From the NCBI GenBank assembly GCA_036984305.1, contig BQWY01000001.1:806001-870000 (forward strand): a stretch of DNA of 64,000 nt. Direction: 5' to 3'. Below the pieces are notes generated by a model. It searched no databases. It was not told the DNA's origin and saw only the letters and a program-made list of their open reading frames with translations. The DNA comes from Nitrospira sp. (GTDB taxonomy: Bacteria > Nitrospirota > Nitrospiria > Nitrospirales > Nitrospiraceae). This document shows, piece after piece, positions 43,072 to 51,720 of the stretch. The translations under genes and the position numbers were made by a program. Every line of letters begins with the position of its first letter. Position 1 is the stretch's first letter.

Positions 43072-43513
43072 ATCGCGTAGTCTATACCGCAAGCTTCCTC
43101 GTCGGCAATTTGGAATGTGAATTCATGCAATATTTCTTGCCAGCTTATCTTCAGAGGTGCGCTGGTAGCATGCTAGGACCAATGGCCTATCCATACGTAG
43201 CCTGCCTAGGCCTTCTTTCGAAGACGGTGGGCCTTCTGAAAGATTGCAATGAAACCCAAGAAAATTATAGACTTCTGGGGTCTATCCTATGCTCGCCGCT
43301 TCGGCTGGTGCGGGTGGCAGATTTGATGGTGCCTTTGCTAGACTGCGATCGTGTTGCGAACGCAACTTTGTCGCTCCGCTCCGTAAGTTAAGTGAGAAAA
43401 GATTGGCATGCAGGATTAGGTTACCTTGTTAGGCTCCTGCCGTATTTTGTGGAACGCTAGTCAACTCGAGTGGTGTTCACGCACCAACGAAGAGATAACG
43501 AAGGAGGTTGCCG
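43072..43513 (+). promoter_or_regulatory. divergent intergenic region upstream of the oxidoreductase operon
   Basis: 442 bases between divergent transcription units. It should hold the promoters for the queF pair (minus) and the oxidoreductase operon (plus). It contains a perfect 6-2-6 inverted repeat at 43353-43366 and a GTTAGGC motif at 43428-43438 that is also found twice upstream of aclB. AAGGAGG at 43501-43507 serves the first gene of the operon. I cannot assign -35/-10 boxes confidently. Confidence 0.5.
43353..43366. promoter_or_regulatory. inverted repeat GTTGCG-AA-CGCAAC
   Basis: A perfect two-fold symmetric 14-base site about 150 bases before the oxidoreductase start codon, in gene-free DNA. 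Symmetry and position fit an operator for a dimeric regulator, but no second copy was noticed near the rTCA cluster. Confidence 0.4.
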
Positions 43514-44416
43514 ATGAGTCTCGATTACGTCAAGTTTTCAAACGGCTTTGAAAAGTTCATGCCGAAGGAATATCGGGACATGGTAGAGCATGGACCCTTC
43601 GGGAAAAAAGTTTCGGTCTCGCAGATGGGGTCGTTCAAGGAAGTGCTTGAGGAGCATCCCATGTGCGCAGGGTGTGCCATGACGCTTTTCATTCGCCTTG
43701 CCATGATTGCCTTTCCGAATCCTGAAGATACGATCACAGTGGGCACGGCCGGTTGTGGACGGTTGGCCATTTCTCAGGCTGCCATCCCGTTTGTGTACGG
43801 TAACTACGGTGACCAAAATGGAGTAGCCAGTGGACTCTCTCGCGGATTGCGCCTCCGATTCGGCGACAAACCGAAGGATGTGGTTGTGATGGCCGGAGAT
43901 GGTGGAACGGCGGATATCGGATTCCAGCAGGTTCTCCATTCGTGGTTTCGAAGAGAACGGTTTACCACAATTATGTTGGACAACGAGGTATACGGGAATA
44001 CGGGCGGTCAAGAGAGCGGCATGACCAACCGCGGGGCGGTTCTAAAGATGGCCCCGCTCGGGAAGAAATTCGAAAAGATGGATATGGTGCAAATGGCGAA
44101 GGTCGCCGGCTGCGCCTACGTGGCCACGGTAGTGCCGAATAACCCCCGTCGCGTCGAGAGTGTCATTAAAAAGGCGGTCTTGATCGCTCGTGAGGTTGGG
44201 TCCTCCTACATTCAAGCCTACACCTCTTGCAACATCGAGTACGCGATCCCGACAGATAAGGTCATGGAGGATGCGAAGACCGTTGAAAATGATCGGTATG
44301 CCTTCTCAGAGTACATTACCGACGAAGCGAAACAGTATCTGACGGAGCGCTATGGTTACAAGGAGTATCTCCCCAAACCAGGTGCACCGGCGGCCGCAAT
44401 CCCCGGAAAGGCTTAA
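43514..44416 (+). CDS. porB: 2-oxoacid:ferredoxin oxidoreductase beta subunit
   Basis: 300 aa from the ATG at 43514 (AAGGAGG upstream). The beta subunit binds thiamine diphosphate and one [4Fe-4S] cluster. Visible are C-A-G-C and G-T-A-G-C-G, the ThDP motif M-A-G-D-G-G-T-A-D-I-G ... L-D-N-E-V-Y-G-N-T-G-G-Q, and a distal Cys in Y-T-S-C-N-I-E-Y. The enzyme reductively carboxylates acetyl-CoA or succinyl-CoA with reduced ferredoxin. Which substrate cannot be told from sequence alone, so the por name is provisional (for/kor is possible). First gene of a five-gene operon. Confidence 0.9.
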   Translation: MSLDYVKFSNGFEKFMPKEYRDMVEHGPFGKKVSVSQMGSFKEVLEEHPMCAGCAMTLFIRLAMIAFPNPEDTITVGTAGCGRLAISQAAIPFVYGNYGDQNGVASGLSRGLRLRFGDKPKDVVVMAGDGGTADIGFQQVLHSWFRRERFTTIMLDNEVYGNTGGQESGMTNRGAVLKMAPLGKKFEKMDMVQMAKVAGCAYVATVVPNNPRRVESVIKKAVLIAREVGSSYIQAYTSCNIEYAIPTDKVMEDAKTVENDRYAFSEYITDEAKQYLTERYGYKEYLPKPGAPAAAIPGKA

Positions 44417-44447
44417 GCACGCGATCGCGAAGGAGGAGGGATCACTC

Positions 44448-45164
44448 ATGTCGAAACGTTTCAATATTCGTATGGCGGGAGTCGGCGGACAGGGTGTCGT
44501 GACTGGCTCGCATATCTTGAGCACGGCCGTCATCAACGCCGGTGGTGAAAGCACCATCGTACCCTTCTACGGGTCGGAGAAGCGGATGGCTCCAGTTGAG
44601 AGCTACGTGCGCGTTTCGGATGAGCCGATCTACGAGATCGGGGAAATTACCTTCCCTCACATCATCATCATCTTCCATCCACAGGTCATTACCCACGGAA
44701 AGTCGTATACGATGCCGTTTTACTTCGGTTTGAAGGAAGACGGGATCGCATTGATCAATAACGACGGCCCGATGAAGCTACATAGGGATCAGGCCCGTGA
44801 GTTGGAAGAACGCCGCGCCAAGCTGTACTACATCCCGGCGACGAAAATCTCGCTCGACGTGGCGGGGATGGACTTGGCCACAAATATGGCATTGATGGGG
44901 GCGATCGGCGCGATCACGGGTTTGACCACCATGGACGCACTCGAGCAAGCCGTAAAGGATCGGTTCCTCGGCAAGGGTTTTGTCGTCTCCGGCGGAACGG
45001 CGGCCCTCGACAGCGTCGTTGAGCGGAAGTTCAAGAAGAAACAGGAGCTGATTGAGAAGAACGTGGCTGTTATGCGGGCGGCATGGAATTATGCCGTCGA
45101 CAATGGTTGGGCCTCGAAGGATGTGAAGCGCGTCGAGGAGCCGGCCATTTCGACCCCCGCGTAA
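44448..45164 (+). CDS. porG: 2-oxoacid:ferredoxin oxidoreductase gamma subunit
   Basis: 238 aa from the ATG at 44448 with GGAGGAGG upstream. The opening F-N-I-R-M-A-G-V-G-G-Q-G-V-V-T-G-S-H-I is the hallmark of the gamma (catalytic accessory) subunit. P-F-Y-G-S-E-K-R and V-R-V-S-D-E-P-I-Y follow. It is longer than archaeal gamma subunits because of a helical C-terminal extension (K-K-Q-E-L-I-E-K). It interacts with the alpha and beta subunits. Confidence 0.9.
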   Translation: MSKRFNIRMAGVGGQGVVTGSHILSTAVINAGGESTIVPFYGSEKRMAPVESYVRVSDEPIYEIGEITFPHIIIIFHPQVITHGKSYTMPFYFGLKEDGIALINNDGPMKLHRDQARELEERRAKLYYIPATKISLDVAGMDLATNMALMGAIGAITGLTTMDALEQAVKDRFLGKGFVVSGGTAALDSVVERKFKKKQELIEKNVAVMRAAWNYAVDNGWASKDVKRVEEPAISTPA

Positions 45165-45192
45165 TGACCGCGAGCCACATGAAGGAGTCACT

Positions 45193-45516
45193 ATGTACCT
45201 CGTAGCTGATATTGACGTTGATATTTGTGCTGCTAAGAGCTGCAAGCTCTGCACCCAATACTGTCCCGAAGCCAATACCATTTTGTATAGCGATGAGATG
45301 GGTAAGGACAAAGGCTACAAATATGGGTCCGCCTACGTGGCGGTCGACCGGTGTAAGGGATGTGCCCAGTGTGTGTGGGTCTGCGACAACATGGCCAAGA
45401 ACAAGGCCATCAAAATGATCATGATCGACCAACTCCCGAAGGCGGCATTGACTGATAACGTCACCTACGGCGAGAAGAGTACCACGGCGGTATTGGCAAG
45501 CCCAGTTGTTGGGTAG
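45193..45516 (+). CDS. porD: 2-oxoacid:ferredoxin oxidoreductase delta (2[4Fe-4S] ferredoxin) subunit
   Basis: 107 aa. Two cluster motifs are present: C-x4-C-x2-C-x3-C-P (C-A-A-K-S-C-K-L-C) and C-K-G-C-A-Q-C-V-W-V-C. It passes electrons between soluble ferredoxin and the ThDP site in the beta subunit. The N-terminus has the acidic Y-L-V-A-D-I-D-V-D-I strand typical of fused delta-type subunits. The stop overlaps a possible upstream GTG of the next gene. Confidence 0.92.
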   Translation: MYLVADIDVDICAAKSCKLCTQYCPEANTILYSDEMGKDKGYKYGSAYVAVDRCKGCAQCVWVCDNMAKNKAIKMIMIDQLPKAALTDNVTYGEKSTTAVLASPVVG

Positions 45517-45536
45517 TGCAAGAAAGGGGAGTGGGC

Positions 45537-46301
45537 GTGGCGACGACACCTGATACGAGAGAAAAGATCATCGTTCCTGGTCCAGCAGGGTTCCATCCTC
45601 CATCCGCCGCGCAGCTGGGTGTGGCGTTACCTGATCCGGGAGAGGGGCTCTATTATGGGCTTCTCGAAAAGAACGAGGATAAGGTCATTGAGGAGATGGC
45701 GCGCAAGATGCTGACCAGCCCGAACGCCACCCTCTTCCCAGGCCCGTTGGTGCTGTGGGCGTGGAACGACCATGCGGTCGAGAAGGCCAAGGCCGTCTTG
45801 GAAATCGCCGCGCAAATTCCGGAAGTCATGATTATTCCAATGCCGGACTACCGGCCAAAGTATCCTAAGATCGATCCCGAAGAGGTCATTAATCCAAATC
45901 ACCCCAATCTCACCATTTGGGGGAACAAGATCGAAGCGTGCATCTTTGTCGGCGTTCACTGCCACTATGCCAATTTGACCTTGAAAATGATTCGTGCAGG
46001 GACAAATTGCTGCACCATGGCGATCTGCGCGGAACAAGGTCACGAGGACGCCATGCTGACCATTCGGGACTCGGACACCGAAAAGCTCAAAAAGACCGCT
46101 CGGATCTTCAAGCGGGTCCGAGAAGAAATGGGTATCAAGTTGCCGGAGAACGGCGAGAATGTACGATTTACGGGTACTCAATCGAAAGTGCATGATGGGA
46201 AAACTCACACCAACCCTCTCACATTTTCGCCCACTGCTGCCGGTCTGGCGAGCGCAGCCGCCTTCGGGCATTCGGCTGAGCAGATGAAGCGGGAAGGCTA
46301 G
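45537..46301 (+). CDS. additional subunit of five-subunit 2-oxoacid:ferredoxin oxidoreductase
   Basis: 254 aa from a GTG at 45537, chosen for AAGGGGAG upstream; a GTG at 45516 is also open. It has no Fe-S motifs but several conserved-looking patches: V-P-G-P-A-G-F-H-P-P, F-P-G-P-L-V-L-W-A-W-N-D-H, C-I-F-V-G-V-H-C-H-Y-A-N-L and N-C-C-T-M-A-I-C. Position fits the extra E subunit known in the five-subunit pyruvate and 2-oxoglutarate oxidoreductases of rTCA bacteria such as Hydrogenobacter. Its biochemical role there is poorly defined. Confidence 0.78.
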   Translation: MATTPDTREKIIVPGPAGFHPPSAAQLGVALPDPGEGLYYGLLEKNEDKVIEEMARKMLTSPNATLFPGPLVLWAWNDHAVEKAKAVLEIAAQIPEVMIIPMPDYRPKYPKIDPEEVINPNHPNLTIWGNKIEACIFVGVHCHYANLTLKMIRAGTNCCTMAICAEQGHEDAMLTIRDSDTEKLKKTARIFKRVREEMGIKLPENGENVRFTGTQSKVHDGKTHTNPLTFSPTAAGLASAAAFGHSAEQMKREG

Positions 46302-46337
46302 CGCAGGGGACGGGCGGGTCAGATAAGAGGTGTCAAT

Positions 46338-47681
46338 ATGAGTGAAGCGCTCGAATCTCAGCAAAAAACGAATCCTCAGGGTGATCCCATTACGAGTGTG
46401 GCGGCTCCCAAGTTGGATGGGAAGAAGGATCCCCATGCCGAGGCGAAGCAACAGAAAGTGGTGACGCCCGAGTACCTCTTCCACGAGGCTCCGCGGACCA
46501 AAGAATTTATCACCGGGAGTGAGGCGGCCAAGGAGGCAATTCGGCGCTCCAACGTGGACTTGGCTGTCGCGTATCCCATTACACCGCAGAGCGAAACCAT
46601 GCAGCTTGTCGGTGTGCTGTATGGGGAAGGCTACGTCAAAGAGTACTACCGCGGCGAGGAAGAAGTCGGTGTCATGGCAGCGATTGCAGGGGGATCGCGC
46701 GCCGGTGTTCGCTGCTTCACGGCGACCGCCGGTCCCGGCACATTGAGAGGGATGGAGGGGATCGCATCATGGCCCGGACATCGGTTGCCTGCGGTGGCGA
46801 TGTTCACCTGCCGCGTGGTCAACGCACCGCTAGCAATTCAACCTGACAATATCGAAATCGCATACTTACTGAACTGCGGTATGATCGTGTTCCATGCCGA
46901 GAACCAGCAGGATATGTTCGATTTCATCATGGCCGGTTTCACCATCAGCGAAAAGAACGACGTCACCCTGCCGGTCGGCGTCTGCTGCGACGGCTTCTTC
47001 GTGACGCACGCGCGCGGCTATGTTCGGATGCAGGACCGTGGGATTAAACTCCCCCCTCGCGAAGCATGGCGTGGGGCGGTGCCGGTTCTCGATGCGGAGA
47101 ATCCTCCCGCGCGCCTCTCGCGCGACGCGCCAGTCCAGAAGTCGAATTTTATGGCGTACAATATTCACGCGGTGTGGCAACAAGAAGTGTGGGCGGCGGT
47201 GGAGCGCTCCAGGAAGTACATCGATCGATATATCGGGGGATTGCTATCCGGAGAAAATGTCGAAGATGCCGAGGCCTTGATCATCGCATCGGGCAGCGCA
47301 GCAGCGCAGTCTCGGGAAGCGGTGCGCTTGTGCAAAGAAAAGGGCATCAAGGTTGGCTTGATCAAGATTCGGTCGCTGCGTCCGTTCCCCACGCTCGAAT
47401 TGCGAGCGCTCTGTAGTCGGGCCAAGCTGATCGTGGTACCGGAATTCAATTACGTCGGTTGGCTGGCCAAGGAAGTGGCTACAGCGATCTACGGGTACTC
47501 AAAGGCCAAGATCATCGGAGGTCCTCGAGTCTATGGCGGGCAATCGATGCCGGTCGAGTTGATCGTGGACGAAGTGGAGTCTGGGCTCACCGGAAAGAAG
47601 TCGACCAACGTGGCGTTTTCGTCCGTCATGGGTGGGAAAGTCGACCCGGAGGAAGTCGCGCATTTCATGCGGAGCATCTAG
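46338..47681 (+). CDS. porA: 2-oxoacid:ferredoxin oxidoreductase alpha subunit
   Basis: 447 aa, about 50 residues longer at the N-terminus than four-subunit alpha chains (a Lys/Glu-rich extension). Family motifs: G-S-E-A-A-K-E-A-I, A-Y-P-I-T-P-Q-S-E-T, E-E-E-V-G-V-M-A-A-I-A-G-G-S-R-A-G, F-T-A-T-A-G-P-G, and the C-terminal I-R-S-L-R-P-F-P with V-P-E-F-N-Y-V-G. It forms the 2-oxoacid/CoA site with the beta subunit. Last gene of the operon, followed by a strong hairpin. Confidence 0.92.
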   Translation: MSEALESQQKTNPQGDPITSVAAPKLDGKKDPHAEAKQQKVVTPEYLFHEAPRTKEFITGSEAAKEAIRRSNVDLAVAYPITPQSETMQLVGVLYGEGYVKEYYRGEEEVGVMAAIAGGSRAGVRCFTATAGPGTLRGMEGIASWPGHRLPAVAMFTCRVVNAPLAIQPDNIEIAYLLNCGMIVFHAENQQDMFDFIMAGFTISEKNDVTLPVGVCCDGFFVTHARGYVRMQDRGIKLPPREAWRGAVPVLDAENPPARLSRDAPVQKSNFMAYNIHAVWQQEVWAAVERSRKYIDRYIGGLLSGENVEDAEALIIASGSAAAQSREAVRLCKEKGIKVGLIKIRSLRPFPTLELRALCSRAKLIVVPEFNYVGWLAKEVATAIYGYSKAKIIGGPRVYGGQSMPVELIVDEVESGLTGKKSTNVAFSSVMGGKVDPEEVAHFMRSI

Positions 47682-47705
47682 CTAAATAGTGATGAGACTG
47701 AGACG

Positions 47706-47743
47706 CGAAGGGCCCGTCGGTATGAAGCCGAACGGGCCCTTCG
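47706..47743. terminator. hairpin between convergent genes
   Basis: CGAAGGGCCCGT (47706-47717) is perfectly complementary to ACGGGCCCTTCG (47732-47743), with further CGG/CCG pairing inside. It lies 25 bases after the porA stop, between porA and a minus-strand gene. The plus-strand flank is TAGTTTG rather than a long T-tract, so it may work in both directions or act mainly as an mRNA end-protecting stem. Confidence 0.8.
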
Positions 47744-47767
47744 TAGTTTGCGGCTGATGGGCTCGCA

Positions 47768-48016
47768 TTACGCCTGAATGTCGTCGCCGATCAAATCTTC
47801 GCTTTCCGGCATGCCGTACGCCACGAACTTGGCATACGATAGGTAAATCAGGCTGCTGTCACGCATGGCCCGGGCGCCTTGGCTCACGCGCTCGTATTTC
47901 GTGGGATCGGCCTTCTCGCTGTTCTGTTGCGCATTGACATAATCGGCCAAGAGCTTGTTGTATCGCTCCATGGCCCGTTCAACTTCCTGGTAGGCGCGCA
48001 AGATCTCGTTGGTCAT
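47768..48016 (-). CDS. small helical protein, unknown
   Basis: 82 aa from the ATG at 48016 with GAGGGAG upstream. Predicted all-helical: L-R-A-Y-Q-E-V-E-R-A-M-E-R-Y-N-K-L-L then R-A-M-R-D-S-S-L-I-Y-L-S-Y-A-K-F, with an acidic end (E-S-E-D-L-I-G-D-D). No cysteines, signal peptide or known family. Divergent from the methyltransferase gene beginning at 48079. Confidence 0.7.
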   Translation of the reverse strand: MTNEILRAYQEVERAMERYNKLLADYVNAQQNSEKADPTKYERVSQGARAMRDSSLIYLSYAKFVAYGMPESEDLIGDDIQA

Positions 48017-48078
48017 AACCACTCCCTCATAATGATGACTCACGATACTCTACCGAGTTTTCTACGGTCAACCAGGCG

Positions 48079-49266
48079 ATGAATCCGTTACGTCTTGTGT
48101 CGGACGTCGTGCTCCGGGCGGTCGAATCTGTGGGGCTCTTTCGCAACGCGAACGTCAGCGAGGAATTAGTTCATGGGCTACAGGATCTGTCGATACGCTT
48201 CACGCGAGAGCGGAACACGCTGACGGAGATCTATCTGGATCAGCCGCATTTGCTTACTGCCTATCTCCACTACTACCTTCCTGTCAACCTAGCCAAGATT
48301 CATGCGGTCCTCAGGGAGATCCCGCCATTCCGCGAAAGCGGAGACGACCCGAATGTGCTCAACGTCTTGGATGTCGGTGCCGGACCTGGGACGGCTTCAT
48401 TAGCGGTTCAGGAATGGCTGGAAAGCACCGGACAATCGATCCCACGGCTGACGGTCACGGCGGTGGACCGGTCGCGGAAGGCCCTCGCGCTGGCGTTTAT
48501 GCTGTGGAAGGCGGTGACGAGGGAGCGATGTTGGACTGGGGCTGCTCTGCACACGTACCGAGTGGACGTGGCACGGTTGGCCGAAGTTCAGCGCCTGACC
48601 GCTCGGGAGGGGGGACCGTTCGATCTCATCGTGATCGCGAATTTGCTCAATGAGTGTTTCTCGGGAGATCGGGATCCGGTTGGGCGGCGCTTGAAAATCG
48701 TTGCGCACTTGCTCAGTGTCTTAGATGACGAGGGATCTCTCCTTATCATCGAGCCGGCACTCCGCGAGCCCACCCGTGCGCTGCATCAATTGCGCGACCG
48801 TCTTGTCGAACAGGGACTTGCGACGATATATAGTCCCTGTCTCCATGACGCCCCGTGCCCGGCTTTGAGTCATCCTGACGATTGGTGCCATGAAGAGCGT
48901 CCGTGGCAAGCGCCCCCTCAAGTAGCGGAATTGGATCGAGCAGTCGGGTTCATGAAAGATGCTCTGAAGTTTTCCTATGCCGTATTGCGAAAAGATGGAA
49001 AGACGATCGTGCCGAGAGCTTCGGATCTTGTTCGCATTGTGAGCGAGCCGCGGCCCTTCAAAGGTGAGCTTCGGATGTTTGGATGCGGGGAGAGCGGCCG
49101 ACGGGATTTCGGCCGATTGGAGAAGGAACGCTCGGACTCCAATGCAGTCTGGGATGAATGCCAGCGTGGGACCATTGTGAGGATCGAGGGAAGTCAACGG
49201 AAGGACAGGGCCACTTTGGAGCGCATCCAATCGAAAGGAATTGTTGAGATTGTCAGGTCCATTTGA
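48079..49266 (+). CDS. Rsm22-like small-subunit ribosome-associated methyltransferase family protein
   Basis: 395 aa. Rossmann-type SAM site with V-L-D-V-G-A-G-P-G-T-A-S and a later D-L-I-V-I-A-N-L-L-N-E. The C-terminal half has C-L-H-D-A-P-C-P-A-L and D-D-W-C-H-E-E-R-P-W, the Cys/His signature of the Rsm22/METTL17 family. These residues hold an Fe-S cluster in characterised members, and the proteins act in ribosomal small-subunit assembly. Whether this bacterial member still methylates is unknown. The last ~60 residues are charged and variable. Confidence 0.8.
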   Translation: MNPLRLVSDVVLRAVESVGLFRNANVSEELVHGLQDLSIRFTRERNTLTEIYLDQPHLLTAYLHYYLPVNLAKIHAVLREIPPFRESGDDPNVLNVLDVGAGPGTASLAVQEWLESTGQSIPRLTVTAVDRSRKALALAFMLWKAVTRERCWTGAALHTYRVDVARLAEVQRLTAREGGPFDLIVIANLLNECFSGDRDPVGRRLKIVAHLLSVLDDEGSLLIIEPALREPTRALHQLRDRLVEQGLATIYSPCLHDAPCPALSHPDDWCHEERPWQAPPQVAELDRAVGFMKDALKFSYAVLRKDGKTIVPRASDLVRIVSEPRPFKGELRMFGCGESGRRDFGRLEKERSDSNAVWDECQRGTIVRIEGSQRKDRATLERIQSKGIVEIVRSI

Positions 49267-49550
49267 AAGCAACGAAAGACAGTCGGGCGACAGTCATCAC
49301 GATAGGCTACTCAACAGTGTCATGTTGCGTTCTGGGGATGGAAGGAGTGAGCAGAGCCGTGTCATAGACAGTTACCTCGGAGCGGGAGGTCTGATCAGAT
49401 CATTAGAAGGTAGAAGAAATCATCTGCTGATGCTCTCTTCTCCCCCAATTATGGAATTGGCTGCCTTGCTTTGAACGACACTCGGTGGGCGGTGCTCGGA
49501 AGCAACCAATGATGAGCCAATGTAGGGCCTGGAGCGCCCTATAAACTGAC

Positions 49551-49775
49551 CTAGTCCGCTTCTGGCTCCGATGATCCGTGCTGATGACTCACCCGATCTT
49601 CGTCGAATAGATCGGCCATTTCCTCGGCCATGAGTTGATCATCGTCCGGGATAGAAACCATGGGCAGGGTCTTCCTGGGCTTCTGCTGGTCGTCTTCTGC
49701 CCTTCCCGTCGCGGGCTTGGCCGACTGATCTGGGTGACTCTCCGGAAGCGGCTTGCCGGACTTGTCGTCGCTCAT
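49551..49775 (-). CDS. small acidic protein, unknown
   Basis: 74 aa from the ATG at 49775. Highly charged and probably disordered: S-D-D-K-S-G-K-P-L-P-E-S near the start and D-D-D-Q-L-M-A-E-E-M-A-D-L-F-D-E-D near the end. No family recognised. It lies 15 bases downstream of the zinc-ribbon gene and probably shares its transcript. The 284 bases between it and the Rsm22-like gene hold no gene I can support. Confidence 0.55.
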   Translation of the reverse strand: MSDDKSGKPLPESHPDQSAKPATGRAEDDQQKPRKTLPMVSIPDDDQLMAEEMADLFDEDRVSHQHGSSEPEAD

Positions 49776-49789
49776 GGGAACCTCGTCTG

Positions 49790-50149
49790 CTATTCGAATG
49801 CTTCCATCACGCTCCGCTCCGCGAAGGGATGCCGACAGGCGCGACAGGTGACAAAGTAGTGCGCCTCTCGCACCGACATCACGATCCGAAAGTCCAAGTC
49901 CACGCCGCGCGCATGACATTTTGGACATGGGATGGTGTTCATAAAATACGGAATGTCGGGCTGTGTGCGCTCGTAGAACTCCATGTCCGTATGGACGGGA
50001 AAATTATAGCGGCACTTAAGGCATATCGCCTTCCACTCGCCGTCCGGCTGCATAAACCGAGGATCGATCCCAAAGGAATTCCCTTTGCAGATCGCGCAAC
50101 GAACGTCGCTGAGTCGTGATTCGACTTCTTGAGCGGTGACTGTCGCCAT
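49790..50149 (-). CDS. small protein with two zinc-ribbon-like cysteine pairs
   Basis: 119 aa from the ATG at 50149. Four C-x2-C pairs: C-A-I-C, C-L-K-C, C-P-K-C and C-R-A-C, which make two zinc ribbons. No enzyme motif. Such proteins often bind nucleic acid or act as metallochaperones, but nothing here decides which. Head-to-head with the phosphatase gene. Confidence 0.75.
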   Translation of the reverse strand: MATVTAQEVESRLSDVRCAICKGNSFGIDPRFMQPDGEWKAICLKCRYNFPVHTDMEFYERTQPDIPYFMNTIPCPKCHARGVDLDFRIVMSVREAHYFVTCRACRHPFAERSVMEAFE

Positions 50150-50291
50150 GGGTGTGCCTGGACTCAATTCTACGCACTCGCAGTATAACGGTCGGGATTA
50201 CAGACAACAAGTGGCGAGGGCGGGCCTTAAACATTCGCCGCTGCACGGATTTGTTTTGGAGTCAAGAAGCCTCAAGACTATACTGCGAAAT

Positions 50292-50720
50292 ATGCACATG
50301 ATTACGTCCAGGGTGTCGGTCGGCAATCGCGAGGACGCGCGGGAGATCCCCCCCACGTTTAGCGCGCTGCTGCTTGTGGCCGAAGAGTTCGAGGTTCAGC
50401 CCGCCCCGTGGATCGAATATGCGAAGATTCCGCTCACGGAGTATGCGGCTGCCAACGTGGATGCGGTAGCGCGTGCGGTCGAATGGATTGAGCGGCGAAT
50501 CGAAACGAATCGAATCCTAGTGTGTTGTCGAGCCGGAATGGGACGATCCGTATCGATGGTTCTCGCGTATCTCTGCTGCGTCGAGGGGATGACCTATGCG
50601 GATGCGGAGCGCTTGGTGAAAGCGCGCCGGCCTGGAGCCTCTCCGTTGCCGGATATCGAGCGTGTCATCGAGTCCGTACAGGAACGACGACGCACGCGTA
50701 CTTGCCGTCCCCCTTCTTAA
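50292..50720 (+). CDS. dual-specificity-type protein phosphatase
   Basis: 142 aa from the ATG at 50292 (another at 50298); the frame is open further upstream without a better start. The P-loop is V-C-C-R-A-G-M-G-R-S, the C-x5-R signature of cysteine phosphatases, with Cys in place of the usual His before the catalytic Cys. An upstream D/E-Y segment and A-D-A-E-R-L-V-K-A-R-R-P (the C-terminal helix of DSP enzymes) support the fold. Substrate may be phosphotyrosine/serine or a nucleotide/lipid; unknown. Confidence 0.82.
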   Translation: MHMITSRVSVGNREDAREIPPTFSALLLVAEEFEVQPAPWIEYAKIPLTEYAAANVDAVARAVEWIERRIETNRILVCCRAGMGRSVSMVLAYLCCVEGMTYADAERLVKARRPGASPLPDIERVIESVQERRRTRTCRPPS

Positions 50721-50836
50721 TTGCACCGCTCCAATGCCTAACTAGGGCCCTCCAGTGGAGCTTGTACGGTTGCAGAGTGGTGTGCCATCATCACGCACGC
50801 CCTAGTCCGTCCTTCTCAAGACCTAGCGGTGCTGCC

Positions 50837-51664
50837 ATGCCCGAGCTTCCTGAAGCCGAAGTCGTCGCGCGCCAAGTTCGGGATCACTTGGTTGGTGCGT
50901 CCCTGGCCGACATGTGGATTGGCCGGGCCGACATCATCCGTGAAGGGCTTCCATCCTGGCAGTGGTACTTGCGATCAACGCTAACGGCTGTCGAGCGTCG
51001 AGGCAAGAGCGTCGTCCTCGCCTTCACGAAATTTGAAGAAACCCGTTTTCTGGTTGCCGAATTGGGGATGACCGGACTCCTGTTGTTCGAGTGGGCTCGT
51101 ACGGAATACCAAAAGCATACGCATCTACGTCTCCTATTCACCGGGGGTCGTCAGCCCGAGTTGTGCTATTGGAATCCGCGCCGATTCGGACGGGTCTCTT
51201 TACTCGATCAGGAGGGCTTGGAGGTCTACACGCGTCGACGATTTGGCTACGATCCGACCGCAATGACGTGGGAGCAGTTCTGGGACATACTGCGTGCACG
51301 TCGCGTGCGACTGAAAAATTTTCTGCTGCACCAACAACTCATCGCCGGCATCGGGAACATCTACGCCAATGAAGCGCTGTTCCGAGCTCGACTCCATCCG
51401 CATCGTGGAACGCATCGTGTCCCTCAAGCCCGTGCGCGCCTGCTGTATGAGGCAATCCGGGTTGTACTCGCCGAGGCGATCGAGCACGGGGGGTCCAGTA
51501 TTCGAGACTTTGTGGCTCCTGACGGCACGAGAGGACTCTATGCTGGGCATCATCTCGTGTACGGTCATGCAGAAGAATCCTGTCCGATGAAGTGCGGTGC
51601 CAGGATACGAGCGCTGAAGTCGGAGCGCACCTCCTTCTACTGCCCGAGATGCCAACGTGTGTGA
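50837..51664 (+). CDS. mutM: formamidopyrimidine-DNA glycosylase
   Basis: 275 aa from the ATG at 50837. Fpg removes 8-oxoguanine and formamidopyrimidines from DNA. The N-terminus M-P-E-L-P-E carries the catalytic Pro and Glu, G-K in R-R-G-K-S-V the beta-hairpin lysine, I-A-G-I-G-N-I-Y-A-N-E-A-L-F the H2TH motif, and C-P-M-K-C ... C-P-R-C the zinc finger. Length typical. The frame extends upstream to 50522, but that part overlaps the phosphatase and is not protein-like. Confidence 0.96.
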   Translation: MPELPEAEVVARQVRDHLVGASLADMWIGRADIIREGLPSWQWYLRSTLTAVERRGKSVVLAFTKFEETRFLVAELGMTGLLLFEWARTEYQKHTHLRLLFTGGRQPELCYWNPRRFGRVSLLDQEGLEVYTRRRFGYDPTAMTWEQFWDILRARRVRLKNFLLHQQLIAGIGNIYANEALFRARLHPHRGTHRVPQARARLLYEAIRVVLAEAIEHGGSSIRDFVAPDGTRGLYAGHHLVYGHAEESCPMKCGARIRALKSERTSFYCPRCQRV

Positions 51665-51720
51665 GGTGGTGCTGCACGCGCTCTGCTCACTGTGTATCCC
51701 TACCCATGCACAATTTTTCA

